Shown: positions 1 to 7,590 of the stretch, one piece after another | Numbering within the stretch: the stretch's first letter is position 1 | Layout of the letters: the number at the start of each line of letters is the position of its first letter | Source of the DNA: Clostridiales bacterium | GTDB lineage: Bacteria; Bacillota; Clostridia; Oscillospirales; Oscillospiraceae | Reading direction: 5' to 3' | Assembly (NCBI GenBank): GCA_019418625.1 | Contig: DYBL01000099.1 | Location: 1 to 13,202 of the forward strand | DNA: 13,202 nucleotides | The notes under the pieces: generated by a model | The model's database searches: none | What the model saw: only the letters and a program-made list of their open reading frames with translations | Told to the model about the DNA's origin: nothing | Translations under genes and position numbers: made by a program

Positions 1-639
1 CATCTGGGGGTTCTCCACGGGGAGGTGGAGCCTTCCCGCCGCCGGTACGATCCCGTTTCCCGCCAGGACATCGCCCAAAGCGGCCTTGCCTATCTGGCAC
101 TGGGCCATGTCCACAAGGGCATGGAGCCCCAGCGCTGCGGCGCGACGCTCTGGGCCTGGCCCGGCTGCCCGGAGGGACGGGGCTTTGACGAGACGGGGGA
201 AAAGGGCGTATTGTGCGGCACCGTGTCGGACGACGGCACCGTGGAGGCGTCGTTCGTCCCCTTTGCCCGCCGGCGCTACGAGATCGTGGAGGCGGACGTG
301 ACGGGCCGCACGGCATTGGAGGCGGCGGAGCAGGTTACCCGGGGCGACACCCGGCGGGACCTCTACCGCATCATCCTCACCGGGGAGTCAGACGGTGCCG
401 TAAATGCCCGGGCGGTGGAGTCCGCCCTGCGGGAGCGGTTCTATGCCCTGGAGGTGCGGGACGAGACGCGCATGGCTGTTGACGTGTGGGCCGGCGCGGG
501 AGAGGATTCCCTGCGGGGGATCTTCCTGCGCACGCTGCGGCAGAAGTGGGAAAGTGCCCCGGACGAGGAGACACGGCGGCGCATCGCCCTGGCGGCCCGG
601 TTCGGCCTGGCGGCTCTGGAGCATAGAGAACTGGAGTGA
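1..639 (+). CDS. Metallophosphoesterase (YhaO/SbcD-like), C-terminal part
   Basis: The reading frame is open from the first base, so the gene begins before the window; 212 codons and a TGA are visible. Near the start is LHGEV (residues 5-9 of the fragment), then SGLAYLALGHVHKG (27-40), whose GHVH is the last metal-binding motif of calcineurin-like phosphoesterases. This pattern resembles the YhaO/SbcD DNA-repair nuclease branch, in which two metal ions support phosphodiester cleavage. The remaining 170 residues fit a C-terminal capping region and are rich in Arg and Glu. The usual partner, a YhaN/SbcC-like ATPase, is not downstream and could only lie upstream. The stop falls 5 bases before the asparaginase start, and the ribosome binding site of that gene lies inside this one, so the two are probably co-transcribed. 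The phosphoesterase family is clear; the DNA-repair role is inferred. Confidence 0.8.
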   Translation, partial: HLGVLHGEVEPSRRRYDPVSRQDIAQSGLAYLALGHVHKGMEPQRCGATLWAWPGCPEGRGFDETGEKGVLCGTVSDDGTVEASFVPFARRRYEIVEADVTGRTALEAAEQVTRGDTRRDLYRIILTGESDGAVNARAVESALRERFYALEVRDETRMAVDVWAGAGEDSLRGIFLRTLRQKWESAPDEETRRRIALAARFGLAALEHRELE

Positions 640-644
640 ATTAC

Positions 645-1637
645 ATGAAACGAATCCTGCTGATCGGCACCGGCGGGACCATTGCCTCCGCGGTGACGGA
701 GAGCGGTCTTGCGCCGGAGCTGACTACGAGCCAGCTGCTGGCGCATCTGCCGGTGGTGTCCGACATCTGCCAGGTAGAGTGCCTGCAGCTTTTGAACCTG
801 GACAGCACCAACGTGGGACCGCGTCACTGGAAGCTCATGAGCCGGTGCATCCGCCAAAACTACGACGCGTATGACGGATTTGTCATTACCCACGGAACCG
901 ACACCATGGCCTATTCTGCTGCGGCGCTGAGCTATCTGATCCAGCAAAGTCCCAAGCCCATCGTGTTCACCGGCGCCCAGAAGCCCATGGGCTTTGACTC
1001 TACCGACTCCAAGATCAACCTCACCGACGCGCTGCGCTGTGCCACGGAGGATGTGCCGGGGGTCTCCATTGTTTTTAACGGAAAGGTGATCCTGGGGACC
1101 CGGGCAAAAAAGACCCGCTCCAAGAGCTTCCGGGCCTTTTCCAGCATCAATTTCCCGGTGCTGGGGGTGCTGCGGGACGGTGTGCTGCTGCGGTTCATCC
1201 GTCCGGATTGCGCTGATACGCCGGTGTTTTACGACGATTTGAACGAACGGGTGGCGCTGATGAAGCTGGTGCCCGGGGCGGATCGCTGCCAGGCGGACTT
1301 TTTGCTTGAACGCAACGACGCGCTGATCATTGAGAGCTTCGGCGTGGGCGGACTGCCGGAAACCGGCGGCTTTTTTGAGTGCGTGCGGGACTGGATGGAG
1401 CGGGGAAAGACGGTGGTCATGACCACCCAGGTGGAAAACGAGGGAAGTGATCTGGGGGTGTACCATGTGGGCCATCGGCTGAAGAACACGCTGGGAGTCC
1501 TGGAGGCATATGATATGACCACGGAGGCGGTGACGGCAAAGCTCATGTGGATCCTGGGCATCACAAAGGAGCGGTCCGAGGTGGAGCGGCTGTTCTACAC
1601 CCCGGTGGCCCGGGATATCCTGTGGGCTGGCGAGTGA
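645..1637 (+). CDS. ansA: L-asparaginase, type I (cytoplasmic)
   Basis: This enzyme hydrolyses L-asparagine to L-aspartate and ammonia. The 330-residue protein opens with MKRILLIGTGGTIAS, giving the first catalytic threonine (Thr12). THGTDTM supplies the second pair (Thr85 and Asp86), Ser54 in LDSTN is the expected substrate-binding serine, and Lys156 in GTRAKKT aligns with the catalytic lysine of the family. DSKINLTDAL (118-127) is the usual inter-subunit segment. There is no signal peptide, so it should act in the cytosol as type I enzymes do. A GTG at 636 in the same frame is possible, but GGAG at 633-636 lies 8 bases from the ATG at 645, so I chose that start. It follows a metallophosphoesterase by 5 bases and probably shares its transcript. 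No U-tailed terminator is visible after it. Confidence 0.93.
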   Translation: MKRILLIGTGGTIASAVTESGLAPELTTSQLLAHLPVVSDICQVECLQLLNLDSTNVGPRHWKLMSRCIRQNYDAYDGFVITHGTDTMAYSAAALSYLIQQSPKPIVFTGAQKPMGFDSTDSKINLTDALRCATEDVPGVSIVFNGKVILGTRAKKTRSKSFRAFSSINFPVLGVLRDGVLLRFIRPDCADTPVFYDDLNERVALMKLVPGADRCQADFLLERNDALIIESFGVGGLPETGGFFECVRDWMERGKTVVMTTQVENEGSDLGVYHVGHRLKNTLGVLEAYDMTTEAVTAKLMWILGITKERSEVERLFYTPVARDILWAGE

Positions 1638-1683
1638 GCAGAACGCACAGTACAAGTTCCCTGCGCAGAGGAAAAATGTGCCC

Positions 1684-1712
1684 TTGACAGGGACAGCACA
1701 CCGTGGTATAGT
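1684..1712 (+). promoter_or_regulatory. Sigma-A promoter for the T-box leader and thrS
   Basis: A perfect -35 TTGACA (1684-1689) and a -10 TATAGT (1707-1712) are separated by 17 bases, placing the transcript start near 1719-1720, just before the first conserved T-box segment. The -35 lies inside a small dyad (TGTGC at 1677-1681, GCACA at 1696-1700), which could be coincidental. The 46 bases between the asparaginase stop and this promoter hold nothing else I recognise. Confidence 0.85.
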
Positions 1713-1719
1713 GTTGCAC

Positions 1720-1967
1720 GATATCAAAAAGCGTTGAAGAGGACGCTGCCCGGGAATGACAGCAGAGAGGGGCCGCCGCTGGCTGCAAGCGGCTCTTGCC
1801 GGAACCGGAGCATGCCACCGCCTCGGAGCTGCCCACCGATATGTAGGCTGGGACGGGTTCTCCCGTTACAGAGGACACGAGCGGCATCTTTTTGGATGCA
1901 AGCAGGGTGGAACCGTGGAATACGTTTTCGTATCTCACCCCTGATCTTTCAGGGGTGAGATTTTTTT
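1720..1967 (+). promoter_or_regulatory. T-box riboswitch (tRNA-Thr sensing) upstream of thrS
   Basis: This leader RNA binds uncharged tRNA-Thr and lets transcription continue into thrS when threonyl-tRNA runs short. Stem I is visible: GAGG (1739-1742) pairs with CCTC (1821-1824), and TGCCCGG (1747-1753) pairs with CCGGaGCA (1805-1812). The specifier loop between these helices on the 3' side contains ACC (1817-1819), a threonine codon. AGAGAG (1764-1769) and a distal hairpin (1775-1780 with 1788-1793) follow the family layout. Stem III is ACGGG/CCCGT (1853-1857, 1862-1866), and an extra hairpin lies at 1884-1899. The conserved T-box AGGGTGGAACCG starts at 1904. In the antiterminator, CAGGG (1903-1907) pairs with CCCTG (1939-1943) around the bulge TGGAACC (1908-1914), with GTGG (1915-1918) on 1935-1938 and ATACG/CGTAT above. 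The UGGA bulge predicts a U discriminator base on tRNA-Thr. A second ACC at 1835-1837 lies outside the loop. Confidence 0.95.
1933..1967 (+). terminator. T-box regulated intrinsic terminator
   Basis: TCTCACCCCTGA (1933-1944) pairs perfectly over 12 bp with 1949-1960 around a TCTT loop, followed by seven T (1961-1967). Its 5' arm shares 1935-1943 with the antiterminator, so the two folds exclude each other. It should form when charged tRNA-Thr is plentiful and stop transcription before thrS. Confidence 0.95.
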
Positions 1968-1997
1968 CACCCCTCAACGAAAAAGGAGGAAACCAAC

Positions 1998-3755
1998 ATG
2001 TCTGAGGAAAACCTGTATACGTTTGAAAATGAAGAGTATCGCCGCACCTATTGGCATACCTGCTCCCATGTGCTGGCCCAGGCCGTCAAGCGCCTCTACC
2101 CCGAGGTGAAGCTGGCCATCGGCCCGTCCATTGACGAGGGCTTCTATTACGATATGGACTCTCCCTTCCCCTTCACCCCCGAGATCATGGAGAAGATCGA
2201 AGGCGAGATGCGCAAGATCTGCAAGGAAAAGCTGAAGCTGGAGCGCTTTGAGCTGCCCCGGGAAGAGGCCATCAAGTTCATGGAGGAAAAGGGCGAGCCC
2301 TACAAGGTGGAGCTGATCCAGGATCTGCCGGAGGATGCCCACATCTCCTTCTACAAGCAGGGCGAGTTCACTGACCTGTGCGCCGGCCCCCACCTGGACT
2401 CCACCGGCCGCATCAAGGGCAACGGCATCAAGCTGACCGCCTGCAACGCCGCCTACTGGCGCGGCGACTCCAACCGTGAGACCCTGCAGCGCATCTACGG
2501 CATCGCCTTCCCCAAGAAGGAGGAGCTGGACGAGTACCTGGCCAAGATCGAGGAGGCCAAGAAGCGCGACCACCGCAAGCTGGGCAAGGAGCTTGGCCTC
2601 TTCATGCTGCGGGACGAGGGCCCCGGCTTCCCGTTCTTCCTGCCCAAGGGCATGGTCCTCAAGAACACCCTGCTGGACTACTGGCGTCAGGTCCACAAGA
2701 AGTACGGCTATGTGGAGATCTCCACGCCCGTCATCCTCAACCGCCAGCTGTGGGAGCGCTCCGGCCACTGGGATCACTACAAGCAGAATATGTACACCAC
2801 CGTCATCGACGGTGAGGACTTCGCCATCAAGCCCATGAACTGCCCCGGCGGCATGCTGGTCTACGCCAGCGAGCCCCATTCCTACCGTGACCTGCCTCTG
2901 CGGGTGGGCGAGATCGGCCTGGTGCACCGTCATGAGCTCTCCGGCGCCCTCCACGGATTGTTCCGCGTGCGCTGCTTCAACCAGGACGATGCCCACGTCT
3001 TCATGACCCGTGAGCAGATGAAGGACGTCATCCAGGAGACGGTGCGCCTGTTCGACGAGGTGTATTCCACCTTTGGCCTGAGCTATACCATCGAGCTTTC
3101 CACCATGCCCGAGGACCACATCGGCACCGTGGAGGAGTGGGAGCGCAACCAGGACATCCTGAAAAACGCCATCACCGACATGGGCAAGGACTTCACCATC
3201 AACGAAGGCGACGGCGCGTTCTACGGGCCCAAGCTGGACTTCCATCTGGCTGACTCTCTGGGCCGTACCTGGCAGTGCGGTACCATCCAGCTGGACAGCC
3301 AGCTGCCTGAGCGGTTCGAGCTGGAGTACGTGGGCGAGGACGGCCAGAAGCATCGTCCCGTCATGATCCACCGCGTGGTGCTGGGCTCCATCGAGCGCTT
3401 CATCGGCGTTATCACCGAGCACTTCGCCGGTGCATTCCCCACCTGGCTGAGCCCTGTCCAGGTCAAGCTCCTGCCCATCACCGACCGTGCCGCGGAGTAC
3501 GCCGACCAGGTGGCCGCCCAGCTGGACGGCGCCGGTTACCGGGTGGAGGTGGACCACCGCAACGAGAAGATCGGCAAGAAGATCCGCGAGGCCCAGCTGG
3601 AGAAGGTCCCCTACATGCTGGTCATCGGCGACAAGGAGGCCGAGGCGGGCACCGTCTCCGTGCGGCACCGTGCCGACGGCGACCTGGGCGTTATGTCCAT
3701 GGACGCGTTCACGGCCAAGCTGAAAGAGGACGTGGATACCAAGGCCATCCACTAA
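1998..3755 (+). CDS. thrS: Threonyl-tRNA synthetase lacking the TGS domain
   Basis: This class II synthetase attaches threonine to tRNA-Thr. The 585-residue protein has the editing domain, with HTCSH (His20, His24) and CAGPH (Cys128, His132) forming the site that clears Ser-tRNA-Thr. The catalytic core follows, with zinc ligands Cys282 (NCPGG), His333 (DDAHVF) and His458 (MIHR); GALHGLFRVRCFNQDDAH is the motif 2 region and GSIERFIG lies in motif 3. The C-terminal anticodon-binding domain begins near LSPVQVKLLPI (484-494). Family members are usually about 640 residues because a ubiquitin-like TGS domain of about 60 residues precedes the editing domain; here the protein starts almost directly at the editing domain. 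The start is secure: AGGAGG (1984-1989) lies 8 bases before this ATG, and the T-box terminator sits just upstream, leaving no room for TGS. Expression should rise on threonine starvation. Confidence 0.96.
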   Translation: MSEENLYTFENEEYRRTYWHTCSHVLAQAVKRLYPEVKLAIGPSIDEGFYYDMDSPFPFTPEIMEKIEGEMRKICKEKLKLERFELPREEAIKFMEEKGEPYKVELIQDLPEDAHISFYKQGEFTDLCAGPHLDSTGRIKGNGIKLTACNAAYWRGDSNRETLQRIYGIAFPKKEELDEYLAKIEEAKKRDHRKLGKELGLFMLRDEGPGFPFFLPKGMVLKNTLLDYWRQVHKKYGYVEISTPVILNRQLWERSGHWDHYKQNMYTTVIDGEDFAIKPMNCPGGMLVYASEPHSYRDLPLRVGEIGLVHRHELSGALHGLFRVRCFNQDDAHVFMTREQMKDVIQETVRLFDEVYSTFGLSYTIELSTMPEDHIGTVEEWERNQDILKNAITDMGKDFTINEGDGAFYGPKLDFHLADSLGRTWQCGTIQLDSQLPERFELEYVGEDGQKHRPVMIHRVVLGSIERFIGVITEHFAGAFPTWLSPVQVKLLPITDRAAEYADQVAAQLDGAGYRVEVDHRNEKIGKKIREAQLEKVPYMLVIGDKEAEAGTVSVRHRADGDLGVMSMDAFTAKLKEDVDTKAIH

Positions 3756-3764
3756 ATGAAAAAG

Positions 3765-3800
3765 CGGCGCCGGGCCCGGCAGGGTCCCGGCGCCGTTTGT
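3765..3800 (+). terminator. GC-rich terminator after thrS
   Basis: CGGCGCCGGG (3765-3774) pairs with CCCGGCGCCG (3786-3795). The loop can extend by CCC/GGG (3775-3777 with 3782-3784), leaving one bulged T. The tail TTTGT is short, so termination may depend mainly on the very stable stem. It begins 10 bases after the thrS stop. Confidence 0.8.
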
Positions 3801-3810
3801 AAACATGGAA

Positions 3811-3841
3811 CTGATGGCGCCCATCAGCGCCACTGATATCA
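3811..3841. repeat. Two adjacent short palindromes upstream of pyc
   Basis: CTGATGG (3811-3817) and CCATCAG (3821-3827) form a perfect inverted repeat around CGC, and TGATATCA (3834-3841) is an 8-bp palindrome just after it. A third dyad, CTGTC (3872-3876) with GACAG (3896-3900), sits closer to the pyc promoter. These lie upstream of the probable transcript start, so they would act as DNA sites rather than RNA structures. No protein can be named; chance is possible. Confidence 0.35.
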
Positions 3842-3914
3842 ACAAGGCCGCCCCCCCGTCGGGAGAAAAAACTGTCGCCTCCTCTGAAAAATGGAGACAG
3901 GGCGGAAGATGCTG

Positions 3915-3944
3915 TTGCATCCTGGCGGCCAACAGGCGTATACT
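3915..3944 (+). promoter_or_regulatory. Sigma-A promoter for pyruvate carboxylase
   Basis: TTGCAT (3915-3920) and TATACT (3939-3944) are separated by 18 bases, giving a start near 3950 and a leader of roughly 45 bases. The position between the thrS terminator and the pyc ribosome binding site suits a monocistronic pyc transcript. Confidence 0.7.
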
Positions 3945-3994
3945 GAGAAAAATCGTATGCTCCGCCACGAGCGGAGGAAGGAGGAAGCGAATTT

Positions 3995-6900
3995 ATGAGC
4001 CGAACCTTTAAAAAGGTGCTGGTGGCCAACCGGGGCGAGATCGCCATGCGGATCTTCCGGGCCTGCCACGATCTGGGATTGCAGACGGTGGCCATCTATT
4101 CCAATGAAGACATGTACAGCCTCTTCCGTACCGCGGCGGACGAGTCCTACCTCATCGGCGAGAACGAGAGCCCCCTGGGCGCCTATCTGAACATTCCCCG
4201 CATCATCCAGCTGGCCAAAAAGCACGGGGCGGACGCCATCCACCCCGGCTACGGCTTTTTGAGCGAGAACGGTGACTTTGCCCGGGCCTGCGAGGAGGCC
4301 GGCATCCAGTTCATCGGCCCTTCTTCCAAGGTGCTGGACATGATGGGCGACAAGCTCTCCGCCAAGCAGATGGCCGTGGAGTGCGGCGTGCCCACCACCC
4401 CGGGCACCACGGAGCCTCTGGAGAGCCGTCAGGCCGCCCAGAAGCTGGCTATGGAGTTCGGTTTCCCCGTCATTTTGAAGGCAGCTGCCGGCGGCGGCGG
4501 CCGCGGCATGCGCCGCTGCGACACCGTGGAAGAGGTGGGCATCAACTTCGACCTGGTGAAGGCGGAGGCCAAGAAGGCCTTCGGCAACGACGATATCTTC
4601 ATGGAGAAGTTCCTGGTGGAGCCCAAGCACATCGAGGTGCAGGTGCTGGGCGACAACTACGGCAACGTGGTGCATCTCTACGAGCGTGACTGCTCCCTCC
4701 AGCGGCGCTATCAGAAGGTGGTGGAGTTTGCCCCCGCTTTCTCTGTTGCGCCCGAGGTGCGGGAGGCCCTGTGCGCCGACGCCGTGAAGATCGCCAAGCA
4801 CGTGGGCTATGTGAACGCCGGCACGCTGGAGTTCCTGGTGGACAAGGACGGCCATCACTATTTCATCGAGATGAACCCCCGCATCCAGGTGGAGCACACG
4901 GTCACTGAGATGATCACCGGCATCGACCTGGTGCGCTCTCAGATCCTCATCGCCGAGGGCCGCCCCCTGAATGATCCCCTCATCGGCATCACCAGCCAGG
5001 ACACCATCCGGCATGACGGCTATGCCATCCAGTGCCGCGTTACCACAGAGGACCCGGCCAACAACTTTGCCCCCGACACCGGCAAGATCACGGCCTACCG
5101 CTCCGCCGGCGGCTTCGGCGTCCGTCTGGACGGCGGCAACGCCTATACCGGCGCGGTCATCTCTCCCTACTATGACTCCCTGCTGGTGAAGATCACCACC
5201 TGGGACAATACCTTTGAGGGCGTCTGCCGCAAGGCGGCCCGCGCCATCAACGAGATCCACGTCCGGGGCGTCAAGACCAACATCGCCTTTGTGACCAACA
5301 TCCTGAAAAACCCGGTGTTCATCGCCGGCGGCTGCCACACCAAGTTCATCGACGAGACGCCGGAGCTCTTTGAGCTGGACGAGGGCCAGGACCGGGCCAC
5401 CAAGATGCTCAAGTATATCGGCAACATCGTGGTCAAGGAGCAGGGAGGGCATCAGTTCTATGACGCGCCCCGGTTCCCGCCCGTCACCGGCAACCGGCCC
5501 GACGGCCTCAAGCAGATGCTGGACGCCCAGGGCCCCAAGGCCGTGTGCGACTGGGTGCGGGATCAGAAGAAGCTGCTCATCTGCGACACCACCACCCGTG
5601 ACGCCCACCAGTCCCTGCTTGCCACCCGCGTGCGTACCCGGGACATCATCAAGGGCATGAAGGGCACCAGCGAGATCCTGGCGGACGCCTTCTCCCTGGA
5701 GTGCTGGGGCGGCGCCACCTTTGACGTTGCCTACCGCTTCCTCCATGAGTCCCCCTGGGAGCGGCTGGACCTGATCCGACAGAAGGCCCCCAACCTGCTT
5801 TTGCAGATGCTGCTGCGGGGCGCCAACGCCGTGGGCTATACCAACTACCCCGACAACGTCATCCGGGAATTCATCAAGGAGGCCGCCCGCAGCGGCATCG
5901 ATGTGTTCCGGGTGTTCGACTCCCTCAACTGGCTGCCCGGCATGGAGGTGGCCATGGATGAGGTGCTCAACCAGAACAAGATCTGCCAGGCCACCGTCTG
6001 CTACACCGGCGACATCCTGGACCCCAAGCGGGACAAATATCCCCTGGAGTACTATGTGAAGCTGGCCAAGGAGCTGGAGCGCCGTGGCGCCCACATGCTG
6101 TGCATCAAGGACATGTCCGGCGTGCTGCGGCCCTACGCCGCCAAGAAGCTGGTGTCCACCCTCAAGCAGGAGATCGGCATCCCCATCCAGCTGCATACCC
6201 ACGATACCTCCGGCAACCAGGTGGCCACCTACCTGTGCGCCGCCGAGGCCGGCGTGGACGTGGTGGACTGCGCCATCAGCTCCATGGCCTCTTTGACCAG
6301 CCAGCCCTCTCTCAACGCCGTGGTGGCGGCCCTGCAGGGCACAGAGCGGGATACGGGCCTGGATCTTGCACGCCTCCAGAGCCTGAGCGACTACTGGGAG
6401 GACGTGCGCAAGCGCTACGACTCCTTTGAGGGCGGCATCAAGTGCCCCTCCACGGATATCTACCGCTATGAGATCCCCGGCGGCCAGTATACCAACCTCA
6501 AGCCCCAGGTGGAGTCTCTGGGCCTTGGCAGCCGCTTCACGGAGGTCAAGGAGAACTACCGCAAGGTCAACGAGATGCTGGGCGATATCATCAAGGTGAC
6601 GCCCTCTTCCAAGATGGTGGGCGACCTGGCCATCTTCATGACCCAGAACGACCTGACGCCCGAGACCATTGTGGAAAAGGGCGAGAACCTGGCCTTCCCG
6701 GACAGCGCCGTCAGCTACTTCTCCGGCATGATGGGCCAGCCCGCCGGCGGCTTCCCCAAGGATCTGCAGAAAGTGGTGCTCAAGGGCAAGGAGCCCATCA
6801 CCTGCCGTCCCGGCGAGCTTTTGGAGCCTGTGGACTTCGAGGCCAAGAAGCGGGAGATGGCGGCCTTCGATCCCGATCCCTCCTGGCGGGCGGTGCTCAG

Positions 6901-7411
6901 CTACTGCCTGTATCCCAAGGTTGTGGAAGAGTATGTGAAAAACCGCAAGGAGTACGGCTATATCATGCGCCTGGGCAGCCATGTGTTCTTCCATGGCCTG
7001 GCTGTGGGCGAGACCAACAAGGTGGATATCGCCGACGGCAAGACCCTGGTCATCAAGTATCTGGGACTGGGCGAAGTGGACAGCGAGGGCATGCGCACCG
7101 TCAGCTTTGAGCTCAACGGCATCCGCCGGGATGTGCAGGTGCCCGACGAGGCGGCCCAGAAGAACATCGTCAAGGTCCCCATGGCCGACCCCGAGGACAA
7201 GAGCCAGGTAGGCGCTTCCATCCCCGGTGCGGTCAGCAAGATCGCCGTCAAGCCCGGCGATACGGTGGAGAAGAACCAGACGCTGCTGACCATCGAGGCC
7301 ATGAAGATGGAGACGGCCATCACCGCCCGCATGAGCGGCACGGTGGACAGCGTCTGCGTCAAGGAGGGCGATACCGTCAAGGGCGGTCAGCTCCTCATCA
7401 CCCTGAAGTGA
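3995..7411 (+). CDS. pyc: Pyruvate carboxylase, single-chain, biotin-dependent
   Basis: This enzyme carboxylates pyruvate to oxaloacetate using ATP and bicarbonate, refilling the C4 pool for aspartate-family amino acids and reductive TCA reactions. The 1138 residues contain all parts in order. The biotin carboxylase spans about 1-455 (KVLVANRGEIAMRIFRA near the start, glycine-rich ATP loop AAAGGGGRGMR at 163-173, MNPRIQVEHT at 293-302). The carboxyltransferase starts near 525, with CDTTTRDAHQS (530-540), metal ligands Asp536, His734 and His736, the expected carbamylated Lys705 in CIKDMSG, and probable catalytic Thr869 in VTPSSK. The C-terminal biotinyl domain carries EAMKMET with biotin on Lys1104. 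Length matches the single-chain family, which separates it from two-subunit or oxaloacetate decarboxylase forms. AAGGAGG (3978-3984) lies 10 bases from the ATG. It has its own promoter and terminator, so it is probably transcribed alone. Confidence 0.97.
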   Translation: MSRTFKKVLVANRGEIAMRIFRACHDLGLQTVAIYSNEDMYSLFRTAADESYLIGENESPLGAYLNIPRIIQLAKKHGADAIHPGYGFLSENGDFARACEEAGIQFIGPSSKVLDMMGDKLSAKQMAVECGVPTTPGTTEPLESRQAAQKLAMEFGFPVILKAAAGGGGRGMRRCDTVEEVGINFDLVKAEAKKAFGNDDIFMEKFLVEPKHIEVQVLGDNYGNVVHLYERDCSLQRRYQKVVEFAPAFSVAPEVREALCADAVKIAKHVGYVNAGTLEFLVDKDGHHYFIEMNPRIQVEHTVTEMITGIDLVRSQILIAEGRPLNDPLIGITSQDTIRHDGYAIQCRVTTEDPANNFAPDTGKITAYRSAGGFGVRLDGGNAYTGAVISPYYDSLLVKITTWDNTFEGVCRKAARAINEIHVRGVKTNIAFVTNILKNPVFIAGGCHTKFIDETPELFELDEGQDRATKMLKYIGNIVVKEQGGHQFYDAPRFPPVTGNRPDGLKQMLDAQGPKAVCDWVRDQKKLLICDTTTRDAHQSLLATRVRTRDIIKGMKGTSEILADAFSLECWGGATFDVAYRFLHESPWERLDLIRQKAPNLLLQMLLRGANAVGYTNYPDNVIREFIKEAARSGIDVFRVFDSLNWLPGMEVAMDEVLNQNKICQATVCYTGDILDPKRDKYPLEYYVKLAKELERRGAHMLCIKDMSGVLRPYAAKKLVSTLKQEIGIPIQLHTHDTSGNQVATYLCAAEAGVDVVDCAISSMASLTSQPSLNAVVAALQGTERDTGLDLARLQSLSDYWEDVRKRYDSFEGGIKCPSTDIYRYEIPGGQYTNLKPQVESLGLGSRFTEVKENYRKVNEMLGDIIKVTPSSKMVGDLAIFMTQNDLTPETIVEKGENLAFPDSAVSYFSGMMGQPAGGFPKDLQKVVLKGKEPITCRPGELLEPVDFEAKKREMAAFDPDPSWRAVLSYCLYPKVVEEYVKNRKEYGYIMRLGSHVFFHGLAVGETNKVDIADGKTLVIKYLGLGEVDSEGMRTVSFELNGIRRDVQVPDEAAQKNIVKVPMADPEDKSQVGASIPGAVSKIAVKPGDTVEKNQTLLTIEAMKMETAITARMSGTVDSVCVKEGDTVKGGQLLITLK

Positions 7412-7421
7412 TTTTTTTCCG

Positions 7422-7450
7422 AAAGCCCCCGGCATCAGCCGGGGGCTTTT
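7422..7450 (+). terminator. Intrinsic terminator after pyc
   Basis: GCCCCCGGC (7425-7433) pairs with GCCGGGGGC (7438-7446) around ATCA, extended by AAA/TTT and ending in TTTT. It lies 10 bases after the pyc stop. A T-run (7412-7418) precedes the stem, but only the four-T tail follows it. Confidence 0.88.
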
Positions 7451-7536
7451 GCTGTGCAAAATAAATAAAAATGCGAAAAAACCGGCGGCATATCTGGCGC
7501 TTTTTTCAGCGGAACAGCAGGGCAAATTTGGAAAAC

Positions 7537-7562
7537 TGCAAGGTAAAGAAAAACAACTTGCA
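7537..7562. repeat. Dyad TGCAAG-N14-CTTGCA upstream of the TAXI promoter
   Basis: Six-base perfect inverted arms at 7537-7542 and 7557-7562 flank an A-rich centre, about 30 bases before the -35. Runs of A at 7549-7553, 7562-7568 and 7572-7578 follow roughly one DNA turn apart and could bend the DNA or act as an UP element. Operator function is a guess. Confidence 0.35.
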
Positions 7563-7590
7563 AAAAAATCCAAAAAAACTGAAATGGGCC

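Noticed and set aside
1677..1700. Small dyad around the thrS -35 as an operator or ansA terminator
   Set aside because: The stem is short and interrupted with no T-run, and the T-box already explains regulation; kept only as a note.
441..1727. Minus-strand open frame of 428 codons covering ansA
   Set aside because: It crosses the asparaginase gene, the phosphoesterase end and the thrS promoter, and has no family motif.
1835..1837. Second ACC as the T-box specifier
   Set aside because: It lies outside the internal loop formed by 1739-1742/1821-1824 and 1747-1753/1805-1812; the ACC at 1817-1819 fits the loop.
1974..3968. Minus-strand open frame of 664 codons covering thrS
   Set aside because: Antisense shadow of thrS with the same low-complexity His/Leu/Val/Gly composition and no recognisable domain.
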